A stretch of DNA of 43,075 nucleotides from CAZEDK01 sp964511025. GTDB lineage: Bacteria; Patescibacteriota; Gracilibacteria; UBA1369; GWF2-33-10. The translations under genes and the position numbers were made by a program. The notes beneath the pieces are model-generated. The model was not told the DNA's origin and searched no databases. It worked only from the letters and a program-made list of their open reading frames with translations. The stretch is from contig CAZEDK010000006.1 of the NCBI GenBank assembly GCA_964511025.1, positions 1 through 43,075 of the forward strand, in the 5' to 3' direction. Positions 30,017 to 39,636 of this stretch are shown piece after piece; position 1 is the first letter of the stretch, and the number at the start of each line of letters is the position of its first letter.

Positions 30017-31711
30017 ATGGATAGCGTAAGTCAAATCACCGGCGTCCAAATAACAGGGATTCAGCCTGTTTCTATGATGAACGCGTCAAATATTGCGAAT
30101 CAGGAATTAAAAGAAAAAGGAATACAGGAAAAAGCAGCTAAGTTGGGATTGAATTACATCAATTTAAGCAAGTTCCCTATTAATCCTGATGTTTTTTCGG
30201 TTGTAGACATCGATACCGCTGAAAAATTTTTATTTTTACCATTTTTCAAAACAGGCGACAAAGTAAGAATTGCAATCGCAAATCCTGAAGATGAAAATGT
30301 GAAAAAGTTATTACAAGACCTTCGAGCGAAGGGTTTTTTGCTTAACTTAAGCTTGGCATCGGACAACAACATCAAAGAAGCTATTTTGAGAATGAGAAGT
30401 CATATAATAGAACATAAAAAAATAGATACAACTAATTTTGTAAATGAAAGTGCTATCAAAGATTTTGCAAGTGAATTAATTGATTTAAAAAATTTGAAAT
30501 TTGAACTCAGCAAGTTAACATCCGAAGAAGCAATTAACAAAATAAACGTAGGAGCACTGAAAGCAGGAGCATCAGATATACATTATCAACCTGAAGATAA
30601 CGGACAGGTCACGGTAAGATTTCGTATAGATGGAATGATGAGAAGTGTTTTTGATATAGATTCAAAATTGTACAGAAATTTGGTAAATCAAATAAAATAT
30701 AAGGCTGGAATGCAATTAAATGTAGACTCAGTACCTCAAGATGGTAGATATTATTTTGTAGTTAATGAAAGAAAAATTGACATCAGGGTTTCTTGTTTGC
30801 CAACCGAGTATGGAGAAACATTCGTTTGTAGATTGCTTGATAAAAAAGGAGGTTTTCTTGATTTAGGCAATCTAGGGCTAACAGAAGAAAATTGTAAGAC
30901 TTTTCAAAAAGCATGCACAATTGATCATGGGATGATACTTGTAACAGGACCAACTGGATCAGGTAAAACAACCACCCTATATTCAATGCTTAACAAATTT
31001 AACGATCCAAACAAAAAAGTCATCACCCTGGAAGATCCTATAGAATATCATTTGACAGGAATTTCTCAAAGCCAAACAAATCCAAAAAGAGGATATACAT
31101 TTGGGGAAGGTTTGAAATCTATTTTGAGACAAGATCCTGATGTAGTGATGGTTGGTGAAATAAGAGACAATGACACAGCAAATACCGCTATTCAAGCAGC
31201 TCTGACCGGACACGTACTACTGAGCACTCTACATACAAATGGAACAATAGAAACAATACCGCGGATTCTCAACTTTGACGTAAAACCATTTATGTTGGCG
31301 CCGGCACTTCACATGATAATTGCTCAACGTTTGGTGCGAAAAATCTGTGAACATTGCAAAATACTTCAAAAAGTAGACGATTCTACAAAGAAAGAACTTG
31401 AAAACGCCATCACAGCAATGAAACAAGTCAAGATAGCTATGCAAAATTTAGAAATACCAGACAAGCTGCCAAAAGGAGCAGGATGTCCTGAATGTAGCAA
31501 TACCGGCTACAAAGGGCGTATACAAATAACAGAAATTCTAAAAATGGATTTTCAAATAAGAGATTTGATTTTGCAACAAGCAAGCCAAGTCAAATTCATC
31601 GAAGTTGCCAGACAAAAAGGAATGCTTACAATGCGTGAAGATGGAATTTTGAAAATTCTTGACGGAATTACAACTCTTGATGAGGTACATAGAGTCGCTA
31701 GCTTGGGGTGA
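30017..31711 (+). CDS. pilB: type IV pilus assembly ATPase PilB/GspE
   Basis: The hexameric ATPase powers pilus extension at the inner face of the membrane. The 564-residue protein has an N-terminal GspE_N-like domain (about 30-125), then the ATPase core: Walker A GPTGSGKTT, the Asp box ITLEDPIEYHL, Walker B DPDVVMVGEIRD, and His box LLSTLHTNG. A zinc-binding knuckle with CEHC and CPEC (about 450-495) marks extension ATPases rather than PilT. The gene starts at ATG 30017; it ends with TGA 3 bases before the convergent AbiEi-like gene. No other pilus gene is in the window. Together with dprA it hints at DNA uptake. Confidence 0.95.
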   Translation: MDSVSQITGVQITGIQPVSMMNASNIANQELKEKGIQEKAAKLGLNYINLSKFPINPDVFSVVDIDTAEKFLFLPFFKTGDKVRIAIANPEDENVKKLLQDLRAKGFLLNLSLASDNNIKEAILRMRSHIIEHKKIDTTNFVNESAIKDFASELIDLKNLKFELSKLTSEEAINKINVGALKAGASDIHYQPEDNGQVTVRFRIDGMMRSVFDIDSKLYRNLVNQIKYKAGMQLNVDSVPQDGRYYFVVNERKIDIRVSCLPTEYGETFVCRLLDKKGGFLDLGNLGLTEENCKTFQKACTIDHGMILVTGPTGSGKTTTLYSMLNKFNDPNKKVITLEDPIEYHLTGISQSQTNPKRGYTFGEGLKSILRQDPDVVMVGEIRDNDTANTAIQAALTGHVLLSTLHTNGTIETIPRILNFDVKPFMLAPALHMIIAQRLVRKICEHCKILQKVDDSTKKELENAITAMKQVKIAMQNLEIPDKLPKGAGCPECSNTGYKGRIQITEILKMDFQIRDLILQQASQVKFIEVARQKGMLTMREDGILKILDGITTLDEVHRVASLG

Positions 31712-31714
31712 AAT

Positions 31715-32332
31715 TTAACGATGATTTTGATAACTTTGGTGAAGACTATAATTCTTAAGAAGATTAACAATTTGTATAAGTTTTTTCATATTGTATTTTT
31801 TCGCCCAATCATTCATTAGCTGCCAATTCAAGCTATCCAATTCATCAAATCTTTCTGCTTGGAAGCATGCAAAATCAGATTTTAATTTTTTAGAATTAAG
31901 ATATAAATAATCAAGAAGTGCTTTTTCTTTTTTTGCCACCCACGCTCCATCTTTACGCTTTTCCACTCCAAAAAAAAGATCGGGATGGAGGTGACGATAA
32001 CTAAAGATTCCAAATTGATTTTGATATTTTTGAGTTTTTTTTGAAGTAATTAACGTATAATAAATCGGAGTCTCAGGAATAATCCCATGTAATGATAAAA
32101 TCGATTCCAGACTATGATATGACGGCTGAACAATAGTTCCTGCCATTACAAACGGATTAGGATGGAAATCGGCAAAAGTATAACAATTTTTTTTCAAACG
32201 AATCAGTTTTTTGCTTTTACATAAACGAGAAAGCTGAACTTTGATCGAATTACGAGTTTGATGAAAGTAATTTTGCAACTCTTCTATGTTAAAAACTTTA
32301 TAATAAAACGGTTTTAAATTATCTGCTCTCAT
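31715..32332 (-). CDS. AbiEi-like antitoxin (winged-helix protein)
   Basis: The 205-residue protein has an N-terminal winged helix (FNIEELQNYFHQTRNSIKVQLSRLCKSKKLIRLKKNCYTF) and the middle region ILSLHGIIPETPIYYTLITSKK with a later KEKALLDYLYLN, typical of AbiEi/'type IV TA' antitoxins that repress their promoter. It follows the AbiEii toxin gene and overlaps it by 14 bases. The usual order is antitoxin first; here the toxin comes first. Confidence 0.8.
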   Translation of the reverse strand: MRADNLKPFYYKVFNIEELQNYFHQTRNSIKVQLSRLCKSKKLIRLKKNCYTFADFHPNPFVMAGTIVQPSYHSLESILSLHGIIPETPIYYTLITSKKTQKYQNQFGIFSYRHLHPDLFFGVEKRKDGAWVAKKEKALLDYLYLNSKKLKSDFACFQAERFDELDSLNWQLMNDWAKKYNMKKLIQIVNLLKNYSLHQSYQNHR

Positions 32333-33179
32333 AAAATTTTTGATAAGAATCTAAAAGCTCAAGCGTTTGTTGAATATATTGATTCAACCAATCATCGAAA
32401 GAAATATCATCCATAATAATAAATCTTTCAAGATCAAGCTTCATTAAAGAGATATCCAAACTTGCCACATTGGATGCAACACTGGTCAAAACTTCTCTAA
32501 AACTATTAAATATTTTTTTACCTTGTTGTAATGCATTTGCATTTAAATAATCCATATTGATAAATATTTTCGGTTGACGATCCAAGTACCACTGCAAGTC
32601 ATAATAATCTCTGCCTTTTTGATATTCACGAAATAATATAGCCGCTAATTTACCTGAGAAACTTGTAGAAAGATCATGAGTATTAATCATAAAATCGCCT
32701 GCCAAACTGTGATATGTTTTTTTTTCATATATTGCAGAATTTGGCGGATTAATATCAAGTTCAATTTTAATTTTGATTGTTTGTTCCTGCAAAGATGAAA
32801 TACCAATATCAAATAATATCTGCGAAAAAGAAAGCATAAGCTTAACTACATTATTATTAGTATTACCTTGTGTATGCAAATGAAATCCGGTTACTTTTTC
32901 AGAAAAAAACTTTGTAATATCTGAAAAAAATTTATCTGCTGAAAATGATAAATTAGGTTTATCCAAAGCCAAATCTATATCTTCCGAAAATCTATTAATA
33001 TGATACGACAATCGAAGCTTGGTTCCTCCCATGAAATAAACCGGATAAGTTGTCTTGGTATATAAAATATACAAAATAAGATACTGTAATTCTTCACGCA
33101 AATACTGAAAAAGTAATTGTTGATCTTGTATACCGCTATATTTATTCTTAAAAGCGTTGATGAATAAAATGTAATTCAT
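32319..33179 (-). CDS. AbiEii/AbiGii-family nucleotidyltransferase toxin
   Basis: The 286-residue protein carries the nucleotidyltransferase core YFMGGTKLRLSYHINRFSEDIDLAL (about 49-72), with GG and D-x-D, and a second Lys/Asp region (FSGKLAAILFREYQKGRDYYDLQWYL). AbiEii toxins add nucleotides to tRNA and cause reversible growth arrest, including abortive infection. Its partner AbiEi-like gene overlaps its 3' end. It lies between pilB and the second Fic gene. Confidence 0.9.
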   Translation of the reverse strand: MNYILFINAFKNKYSGIQDQQLLFQYLREELQYLILYILYTKTTYPVYFMGGTKLRLSYHINRFSEDIDLALDKPNLSFSADKFFSDITKFFSEKVTGFHLHTQGNTNNNVVKLMLSFSQILFDIGISSLQEQTIKIKIELDINPPNSAIYEKKTYHSLAGDFMINTHDLSTSFSGKLAAILFREYQKGRDYYDLQWYLDRQPKIFINMDYLNANALQQGKKIFNSFREVLTSVASNVASLDISLMKLDLERFIIMDDISFDDWLNQYIQQTLELLDSYQKFYESR

Positions 33180-33223
33180 TTCTTAAAGTTAACATTTATG
33201 TATATTTACAGAAACATAATACA

Positions 33224-34267
33224 TTATAAAAACGCAAAATCAAGAAATTTGTAATGAGTGAGTCTTCCCTTACCATGTCTTTTTATGAATCCAAGTTGTA
33301 TTAATTTATTAAAATCAAGAGATCTGGTAGCTTTTGCTCTAGGTGTTAATTTAACGTAGTCTGCATCTGTTATATATCCATGCTCTTTTATGAAATCTAA
33401 AATTTTTTTATGATATTCCTTCAAATCTGTATCTGGAGAAATTTCTTGACGTTCAAGTTCTTTTTTTACTCGATTTAATTCGTCAATAATTCCTTCAGTA
33501 AAATATTCAAGCCAGCTTGTGAAATTTACTTTATCTTTTAAGTCATAAAAATCCCCTTTAGTTCCAACATTTTCAAAATATTTGCTTACATTTTTATTAT
33601 AATAATTTTCAAAACTAAATAAATTAAACGTATTAATGCCCATTTTTGATAATAAAACTTTTGTCGCAAGCCTTGCAGTTCTTCCGTTGCCATCTATAAA
33701 AGGATGGATTATTACGAATTGTTTATGAAAAATACCTGCTAAAATCAAAGGGTCGATAATATTTTCATTTTTGTTTATGAAATTGATTAAATCTTTCAGT
33801 AACGTCTCAATATCTTTATGATCTGGTGCAAGATAGACTGTTTTGTGAAGCTTAGGATCATTTACAAAAACCGGTTCTTTTCTCAAAAACCCCGAGTGAA
33901 ATTTAGGTAAAAGCTTCTCTGTAACTTTTTTTTGAATTTTTAGAATTAAATCTAAATCGAATTTAACTTTTTTATTTCTAATTTCTTCATTTAAAACCAA
34001 TAAAATCTCATTGTAATTAAGTACTTCCCTTTCACTATCATGAATTTCGGTGGGTCTTACTTTTAAAATCCTTTTAACGTCGGTAAGAGGAAGAGGATTA
34101 CCTTCGATACTTGTAGAAGAGTAAGAAGATACTTCACGAGCATACCTTTCCATTTCAATTATAATATTCTTAGGAAGATTTTTCCTATTAAGTTCAGTTA
34201 TTATTGTGGTGATTTGTTTTATGTTGGATAAAAGCTGGTTTGTGATTCTGTAGATTGGATCAAACAT
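33224..34267 (-). CDS. Fic-domain protein with C-terminal winged helix, second copy
   Basis: The catalytic motif HPFIDGNGR is at residues 188-196 and the inhibitory motif STSIEGN at 51-57, so it should be an intact, self-inhibited AMP transferase. The C-terminus has a winged-helix region (KEYHKKILDFIKEHGYITDADYVKLTPRAKATRSLDFNKL). It is a distant paralogue of the Fic protein at 11087-12097. A 33-bp palindrome overlaps its promoter, suggesting autorepression by the winged helix. The two downstream genes (AbiE) are on the same strand 44 bases away but may have their own promoter. Confidence 0.93.
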   Translation of the reverse strand: MFDPIYRITNQLLSNIKQITTIITELNRKNLPKNIIIEMERYAREVSSYSSTSIEGNPLPLTDVKRILKVRPTEIHDSEREVLNYNEILLVLNEEIRNKKVKFDLDLILKIQKKVTEKLLPKFHSGFLRKEPVFVNDPKLHKTVYLAPDHKDIETLLKDLINFINKNENIIDPLILAGIFHKQFVIIHPFIDGNGRTARLATKVLLSKMGINTFNLFSFENYYNKNVSKYFENVGTKGDFYDLKDKVNFTSWLEYFTEGIIDELNRVKKELERQEISPDTDLKEYHKKILDFIKEHGYITDADYVKLTPRAKATRSLDFNKLIQLGFIKRHGKGRLTHYKFLDFAFL

Positions 34268-34284
34268 GAAAAAATATAAATATA

Positions 34285-34317
34285 TTTAGTCTAATTATAG
34301 ACGATAATTAGACTAAA
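34285..34317. promoter_or_regulatory. 33-bp operator palindrome over the Fic promoter
   Basis: TTTAGTCTAATTAT and ATAATTAGACTAAA are perfect 14-base inverted arms around AGACG. On the minus strand TATAAT (34294-34299) lies within the left arm, 26 bases before the start codon. Confidence 0.65.
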
Positions 34318-34371
34318 ATAAACACAAAATCAAGATTTTTTGGTTTTTCTCTTCTTTAATTCACAAAAACA

Positions 34372-34380
34372 TGCTATAAT
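34372..34380 (+). promoter_or_regulatory. extended -10 promoter of the 595-residue protein gene
   Basis: TGCTATAAT: a perfect TATAAT with TG one base upstream, 35 bases before the ATG at 34416. No clear -35. Confidence 0.5.
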
Positions 34381-34415
34381 ATTGAGATTTGTTAATTAAC
34401 AAATTAAAAAATGTT

Positions 34416-36200
34416 ATGAAAAATTCTAGATTCATTGCTAACAGATTTATATTTAAACTAGGTGAGAATCCTGTTAAACAAGGGACGTCAGCGCAACAAA
34501 TGCCTGATCTTGATGCAATGGAAAGAGCTGCTGCTGGACTTGATAGAAGACTTGCTAAGGCACCACAGGCTAAAAAACCCGAGAAAACTCCTGAGCCAAC
34601 AGTAACTTTAGGCAAAGAACTTTCAAAAAATGTTCCATCTGCCTTAACGGATATAGCTAAAAAACTAAAAGAAAAAGGCTTTGGGCCAAATACTTCTATA
34701 GCAATCGAAAGTTTTGAAAATAAAGATGATGATAAAGTTGTACGTATTTTTGTGAATGGAAAAAAATTTCAAGGAAATGCTACGGACTACAAAGTTGCAT
34801 TTGAAGATGCGTTAAGAAAAGTTGACAATTATGAATATAGCGATGCAAAAAAACTTAATGATAATGATAAAGAACGTGATTCTTCTGAAAAATATGAAAA
34901 AATGTTTGGAGTTATTTATAAAGGATTTTTGGCATTCAAAACTGATAATGATACATCAGGGTTTGCTGCAATAGTTAATAACCCTCCATGTGCAGCGGCA
35001 ATTACTAGAAATATATTGAAATCAGCATACATCTTCGGCAAAGTTGATGATTTAGTTAAGGCTGAACCTTATTCAATTAGAATTGAGCAAGATGAGGCTG
35101 ACTATAATGATTGCAGAGCTACTGTAGATTTAAAAATTACCACTACAGGGGGGAAAGAGTATATATTAAGCGTCCTAACACAGATTGGTTTTGGAGACAC
35201 AGAAACAATAGAACAGGGCAACGTAGCAAATAGTAGCAATTTTGAATCGCAAGAGTATCATACTGAGCAAGCAAATAATGAAACAGGACATAAAAAAGAA
35301 TTGGATGGAAAAATTGCGTCTATCAGAGAAAAAATTACACAAGATAAAGGTCAGATATTTAGAGATGCGCCAGAACTTGCAACAGATCATAATATTTCAA
35401 TATTAGCTGACACATTAATTCTAAGAGGGTATACAGAACAAGACATTGCAAGAGTTAGGCTCAAACAAAAAGCAAACGGAGATAAATATGTCCAAATAGA
35501 TATCAATTATGGAGAACAGATGTCTGTAGGCAAACCGGATCAAGCATTATATCAAAGACCTGTTCCATACGATGCAAATCCTTTATTTTCGTACAACAGA
35601 GAAAGCTTTGCACTAAGCTTGGCAGCTTATGACAAATATCCAACTGATAACGATTCACAACATTCCTTTGAATCTGCTTTGAATAATATTGCTAATAGCA
35701 AAAGACCTAATGCTAACGTATATAATATAACGACAGAAAAATGGGAACCAAATCCGGAACGTGCAAAATATGACACTCAACTAGAGCAAAGACTAAGTCA
35801 AGCTCAACAATTAGAAGCTCTTTTGCTAGATAAAAATAATTATCAAGGACTTTTTGCGAAAATATTTGATCAATTGGAAAAAGATTTTTTATTGACTGAA
35901 ATTCAGGAAATACTAAATACACATGGTTTTCCTGAAACAACAAAAATTGAAAGTTTGATTTTTAACACTGAAAGAAAAACCCTTAGAAGGGGTTTTAAAA
36001 AAGAAAATATTGTTATTGTTTCAATAATAGTTAATGGGAAATATCTATACGGTATATGGAATGAAACAACTGAACAACAAAATACTTTCACTGAGTTGTT
36101 ATCAGACAGTATAATGGCTCTAAGCACAATGATTAGAAGAAATAATATAGACAAAAGCAGCAAAGAAGATTTTGAAAAATGGAAAAATAAAATTAAATAA
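34416..36200 (+). CDS. hypothetical protein with N-terminal NRFIF motif
   Basis: Not recognised. The ATG at 34416 gives about 594 residues; an upstream TTG at 34389 would add nine. The N-terminus MKNSRFIANRFIFKLGE shares an N-R-F-[IM]-F pattern with the next gene. Then come a disordered Pro/Lys-rich segment (to about 65), and alpha/beta segments. IAIESFENKDDDKVVRIFVNGKKF and IVIVSIIVNGKYLYGIW look like two related strand-rich units at opposite ends, and LADTLILRGYTEQDIARVRLKQKANGDKYVQIDI a third. No signal peptide, membrane segment or catalytic motif is seen. The downstream gene starts 12 bases after its stop and is probably in the same operon. Confidence 0.7.
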   Translation: MKNSRFIANRFIFKLGENPVKQGTSAQQMPDLDAMERAAAGLDRRLAKAPQAKKPEKTPEPTVTLGKELSKNVPSALTDIAKKLKEKGFGPNTSIAIESFENKDDDKVVRIFVNGKKFQGNATDYKVAFEDALRKVDNYEYSDAKKLNDNDKERDSSEKYEKMFGVIYKGFLAFKTDNDTSGFAAIVNNPPCAAAITRNILKSAYIFGKVDDLVKAEPYSIRIEQDEADYNDCRATVDLKITTTGGKEYILSVLTQIGFGDTETIEQGNVANSSNFESQEYHTEQANNETGHKKELDGKIASIREKITQDKGQIFRDAPELATDHNISILADTLILRGYTEQDIARVRLKQKANGDKYVQIDINYGEQMSVGKPDQALYQRPVPYDANPLFSYNRESFALSLAAYDKYPTDNDSQHSFESALNNIANSKRPNANVYNITTEKWEPNPERAKYDTQLEQRLSQAQQLEALLLDKNNYQGLFAKIFDQLEKDFLLTEIQEILNTHGFPETTKIESLIFNTERKTLRRGFKKENIVIVSIIVNGKYLYGIWNETTEQQNTFTELLSDSIMALSTMIRRNNIDKSSKEDFEKWKNKIK

Positions 36201-36212
36201 CCCTCCCCCACC

Positions 36213-36728
36213 ATGAAAACAAAAACCAAAAATTCACTTCTGTTAAATAATCGCTTTATGTTTGGCGCTCCTGAGATTGTGTCCATCGCAGATTCTGCCA
36301 TTAAGCTTCCTGAAGCTCAAAGTGTGCGTCCTGATACAGACACAGGTGTAGGTGCGGATACATCAATAAGCGGTTTGGAAGTACAAATAAGTGCTTTAGA
36401 AAATAGATCATTAGAAAGCATTTTATCTACTTTACCAAAATCTTTTATAAGTCATAAAGGTGATAAAAAGGCACCATCACAAATGATCCCACCTGAAGAT
36501 TATGAGATTATTCAGGCTGTGATGTTTCGTAGCAAACCAAAGACATTTTTGACTATTGCTGGGCGATTAAGAGATAAAGAAATCACAGACGTATCTGGAA
36601 GTTCTATATATATAGATAGCCATTCGGATGCCGATGGTCAATATCCTTTTCAAATAATCCAAGGTGAAAAAACATTACTATCTGGTGTAATTAATACGGC
36701 TTATCAAAATGTTAGAAATCTAGAATAA
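36213..36728 (+). CDS. hypothetical protein with N-terminal NNRFMF motif
   Basis: The 171-residue protein is not recognised. It begins MKTKTKNSLLLNNRFMFGAPE, similar to the start of its upstream neighbour. A disordered region (20-60), a short helix, then a strand-rich end (FLTIAGRLRDKEITDV, SIYIDSHSDADGQYPFQII) follow. No membrane segment is visible. The spacing to the upstream gene (12 bases) suggests an operon. Confidence 0.65.
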   Translation: MKTKTKNSLLLNNRFMFGAPEIVSIADSAIKLPEAQSVRPDTDTGVGADTSISGLEVQISALENRSLESILSTLPKSFISHKGDKKAPSQMIPPEDYEIIQAVMFRSKPKTFLTIAGRLRDKEITDVSGSSIYIDSHSDADGQYPFQIIQGEKTLLSGVINTAYQNVRNLE

Positions 36729-36729
36729 A

Positions 36730-36880
36730 TTATTATAATTTAAATTATGATAATTGCAGTGGATTTTGCAAAAAATGAAAAAAATCTCATTCTTATAACA
36801 GCTACTGATTTGTGATATTTTAGAATAGACATAGACTTGCTGCGCAATAATTTTCGTGTCTAGTTTTCGGGTACCATTAT
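36730..36880 (+). pseudogene. 3'-end remnant of a duplicated DUF234 ATPase
   Basis: The gap 36729-36975 holds a short upstream sequence (ATAATTTAAATTATGATAAT) that recurs at 36926, then a coding tail from 36759 to a TGA at 36813 reading VDFAKNEKNLILITATDL, then about 65 bases of downstream DNA. Tail and downstream DNA match 38268-38384, after the full ATPase gene. It is what is left of a first gene copy after an internal deletion. Confidence 0.75.
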
Positions 36881-36975
36881 AGTCTCCAACTTAAGCGGAT
36901 TATGAAATTTTCATTTGCTAAATTATATAATTTAAATTATGATAATTGTATCTGAGTTTTTTATTTTCAAACAAT

Positions 36976-38324
36976 ATGAAGTTGGTTAACAGACAGCAAG
37001 AACTCAAAATCCTGGATAATGCTTACAAGTCAAAAAAGGCGGAATTTGCTGTAATATATGGTAGAAGAAGAACAGGCAAAACAACTTTAATTGAAAAATT
37101 TGTAGAAAACAAAAATCATATCTATTTTCTTGCCGATGAATCCAATGAGACGTTATTGCTAAAATCATTTGCAAAAATTATTACTGAAAAATTTGATAGC
37201 GCTCTTGCAAATATAAATTTTGAAAATTGGGAGGTCGCATTCAATTTTTTATTGAAATTAATTCAAAACAAAAAAGAAAAATTCATTATAGTAATTGACG
37301 AATTTCAATATATAGGCAAAACCAACAAAGCATTTCCGTCTATTTTGCAAAAAATTTGGGACAAAATTTTAAAAAAAGAAAATATATTTTTGATAATATC
37401 CGGTTCAATTTTAAGTATGATGTACTCTCAAGTACTCGAATATAAAAGTCCTTTGTATGGCAGAAGAACTGTTGAAATTAAATGCAGACCTTTTTTGTTT
37501 AAACATTGCAAAGAATTTTTCCCAAATTTGAAAAATGAAAATTTAATTGAATTTTATGCTGTAACTGGTGGCATACCAAAATACATGGAGCTTTTTAATG
37601 CTAAAATAAATCTTATAGAAAATATAAAAAATCATATTCTCAGCCAAGGTGTTTTATATGAAGAACCAAAGCATTTGCTGAAAGATGAAATAAATGAAGT
37701 CTCAAATTATTTTTCGATACTGAAGGCTATATCATTTGGTAACAGAAAAATGCAAAATATATCTAATTATTTAAGGCTCTCTAGCAGTCAAATAACTCCA
37801 TTTTTAGAAAAATTAATAGATCTGCAAATAATAAAAAGACAGACTCCAGTCACAGAACATAATCCAGAAAAAAGCAAAAAAGGACTTTATTATTTTGAAG
37901 ATTATTTCTTTTATTTTTGGTTTACCTTCGTTTTTCCATATAGAAATTATTTGGAATTAGGAAAAAATAATTTTGTAATAAGTAAAATTAAAAATAGGCT
38001 GAATGAATATGTCTCAACTATTTTTGAAGACGTAGCAATACAATATATTTGGGATAAAAAACCATTTTTTGATCCGGAAAAAGTCGGCAGATGGTGGAAT
38101 AAAAATACAGAAATTGATTTAATCGCAATAAATGATGCAAAGCAAAAAATTTTATTTGGTGAATGCAAATGGTCAAATCAAAAAATAAAGTTAAATATTC
38201 TAAATGATTTAAAAAATAAAATAAATAATTTGCACTTTTTTCAAAAATTGGTTTCCAAAAAGATTTAGTGGATTTTGCAAAAAATGAAAACAATATCATT
38301 CTTATAACAGCTGCTGGTTTGTGA
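36976..38324 (+). pseudogene. AAA ATPase with DUF234 domain, frameshifted near its 3' end
   Basis: The protein resembles the COG1672 ATPases: Walker A YGRRRTGKTTL, Walker B-like FIIVIDEFQYI, ISGSILSMM, LYGRRTVEIKCRPF, winged helix (NISNYLRLSSSQITPFLEKL), and a DUF234 end with WWNKNTEIDLIA and LFGECKW, a PD-(D/E)XK-like site. The frame stops at 38266-38268, but the next frame continues FSKIGFQKDLVDFAKNENNIILIT to a TGA at 38322, the expected family ending. One T missing from the T6 run at 38236-38241 explains this. The restored protein would be about 449 residues. The broken product lacks only about 28 residues and may still work. I prefer ATG 36976 (KLVNRQQEL) over a TTG ten codons upstream. 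Confidence 0.82.
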
Positions 38325-38384
38325 TATTTTAGAATAGACTTGTTGCGCAATAATTTTCGTGTCTAGTTTTGCCTATCCATTATA
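38268..38384 (+). repeat. direct repeat of 36759-36880
   Basis: About 117 bases repeat the earlier segment with scattered substitutions and a 6-base gap. It includes the gene end and a TAGAC...GTCTA stem followed by GTTTT, which could act as a terminator in both copies. Confidence 0.8.
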
Positions 38385-38436
38385 AGACTTCTCAAAAAAG
38401 TTTAAAATTGGATTTTTTCTTGTCATAACTTGCGTA

Positions 38437-38480
38437 ATGTAATTTTAAATGTTAATCTTAAAATAGCATGTAATTTTAAA
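38437..38480 (+). promoter_or_regulatory. direct repeats upstream of the second DUF4143 gene
   Basis: ATGTAATTTTAAA occurs at 38437-38449 and 38468-38480, 31 bases apart, ending 4 bases before the ATG. This is three helical turns and suggests paired binding sites. Confidence 0.4.
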
Positions 38481-38484
38481 GTAG

Positions 38485-39636
38485 ATGTTTAAAAGAACAA
38501 TACCGATCAATTCAAATCCAAAGGAAAGTTTTTTCTTATGGGGACCGCGTCAAAGTGGCAAAAGTACTTTTCTGAAAAAACTTTTCCCAAATGCAAAATG
38601 GATAGATTTGCTAAAAACAGATGATTATATTTGCTATCTTGAAAAGCCTTATCTGCTCAGAGAAGAATTAATATCTGAACCTGAAATAAAATTAGTCATT
38701 ATAGATGAAATACAAAAAGTGCCTCTACTTTTGAATGAAGTCCATTGGCTTATAGAAAATAAAAATATTATTTTTGGTTTATGCGGATCGAGTGCAAGAA
38801 AGGTAAGAAAAGGACACGCGAATTTACTTGGCGGAAGAGCCTTGTCTTATGAAATGTTTGGATTAACTTCAAATGAAATCGGAGAGACGTTTGAGCTTAA
38901 TCATATGCTTAACGCTGGCTACCTGCCAAAACATTATTTATCGTCAAATCCGAATTTAAAAATCAGATCATATGTAAATAATTATCTCAAAGAAGAAATC
39001 GCAGCGGAAGGTTTGGTAAGGAATCTGCCACATTTTGCAAATTTTCTTCACGCCGCTTCGTTAAGCGATAGTGAAATAATAAATTATACTAATATAGCAC
39101 GAGATTGTTCTATATCAGTTCCGGGAGTCAAAGAATATTTTCAAATATTAGTTGATACACTCCTTGGACATTTTGTGCCAGCATATACAAAAAGACCAAA
39201 AAGGCGACTCATTAATGCGCCAAAATTTTATTTTTTTGACATTGGAGTGGTAAATTTTTTGGCGAAAAGAGGTGAAATCAAAATCGGTTCAGAGCTTTTT
39301 GGCAAAGCGTTAGAAAATTTTATATTTCACGAACTTATCTCGTATTGCAATTATAAAGAAAAATTTTATGATATTTCTTATTGGCGAACAAGTAGCGGAA
39401 TCGAAGTGGATTTTATTATCAATGATTTTGAATACGCTATTGAAGTAAAATCATCAGCTAATATTCACAATGATCACCTAAAAGGATTACGCGAAGCAGG
39501 AAAAGATTACAATATAAAAAAACGTATTTTAGTGTGTCTTGAAAAAAAATTAAGAACTACAAATGATGGTATCGAGATTATGCCTGTAGAAAATTTTTGC
39601 AAAAAACTTTGGAACAATTCGCTTTTTAAAATTTAA
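38485..39636 (+). CDS. AAA-family ATPase with DUF4143 domain, second copy
   Basis: The 383-residue protein has Walker A GPRQSGKST (about 20-28), Walker B KLVIIDEIQKV, CGSSARKV, GGRALSYEMFGLTSNEIG, and the C-terminal domain with YWRTSSGIEVDFII then AIEVKSS, a PD-(D/E)XK-like D...E-x-K. It belongs to the same family as 1590-2762 but diverges (GPRQSGKS rather than GPRQVGKT). The function of the family is not established. Direct repeats precede its start and a long palindrome follows its stop. Confidence 0.88.
   Translation: MFKRTIPINSNPKESFFLWGPRQSGKSTFLKKLFPNAKWIDLLKTDDYICYLEKPYLLREELISEPEIKLVIIDEIQKVPLLLNEVHWLIENKNIIFGLCGSSARKVRKGHANLLGGRALSYEMFGLTSNEIGETFELNHMLNAGYLPKHYLSSNPNLKIRSYVNNYLKEEIAAEGLVRNLPHFANFLHAASLSDSEIINYTNIARDCSISVPGVKEYFQILVDTLLGHFVPAYTKRPKRRLINAPKFYFFDIGVVNFLAKRGEIKIGSELFGKALENFIFHELISYCNYKEKFYDISYWRTSSGIEVDFIINDFEYAIEVKSSANIHNDHLKGLREAGKDYNIKKRILVCLEKKLRTTNDGIEIMPVENFCKKLWNNSLFKI

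Noticed and set aside
36730..38384. Insertion sequence around the DUF234 ATPase
   Set aside because: The flanking repeats are gene parts in direct orientation, with no transposase or terminal inverted repeats; a tandem duplication with deletion explains them better.
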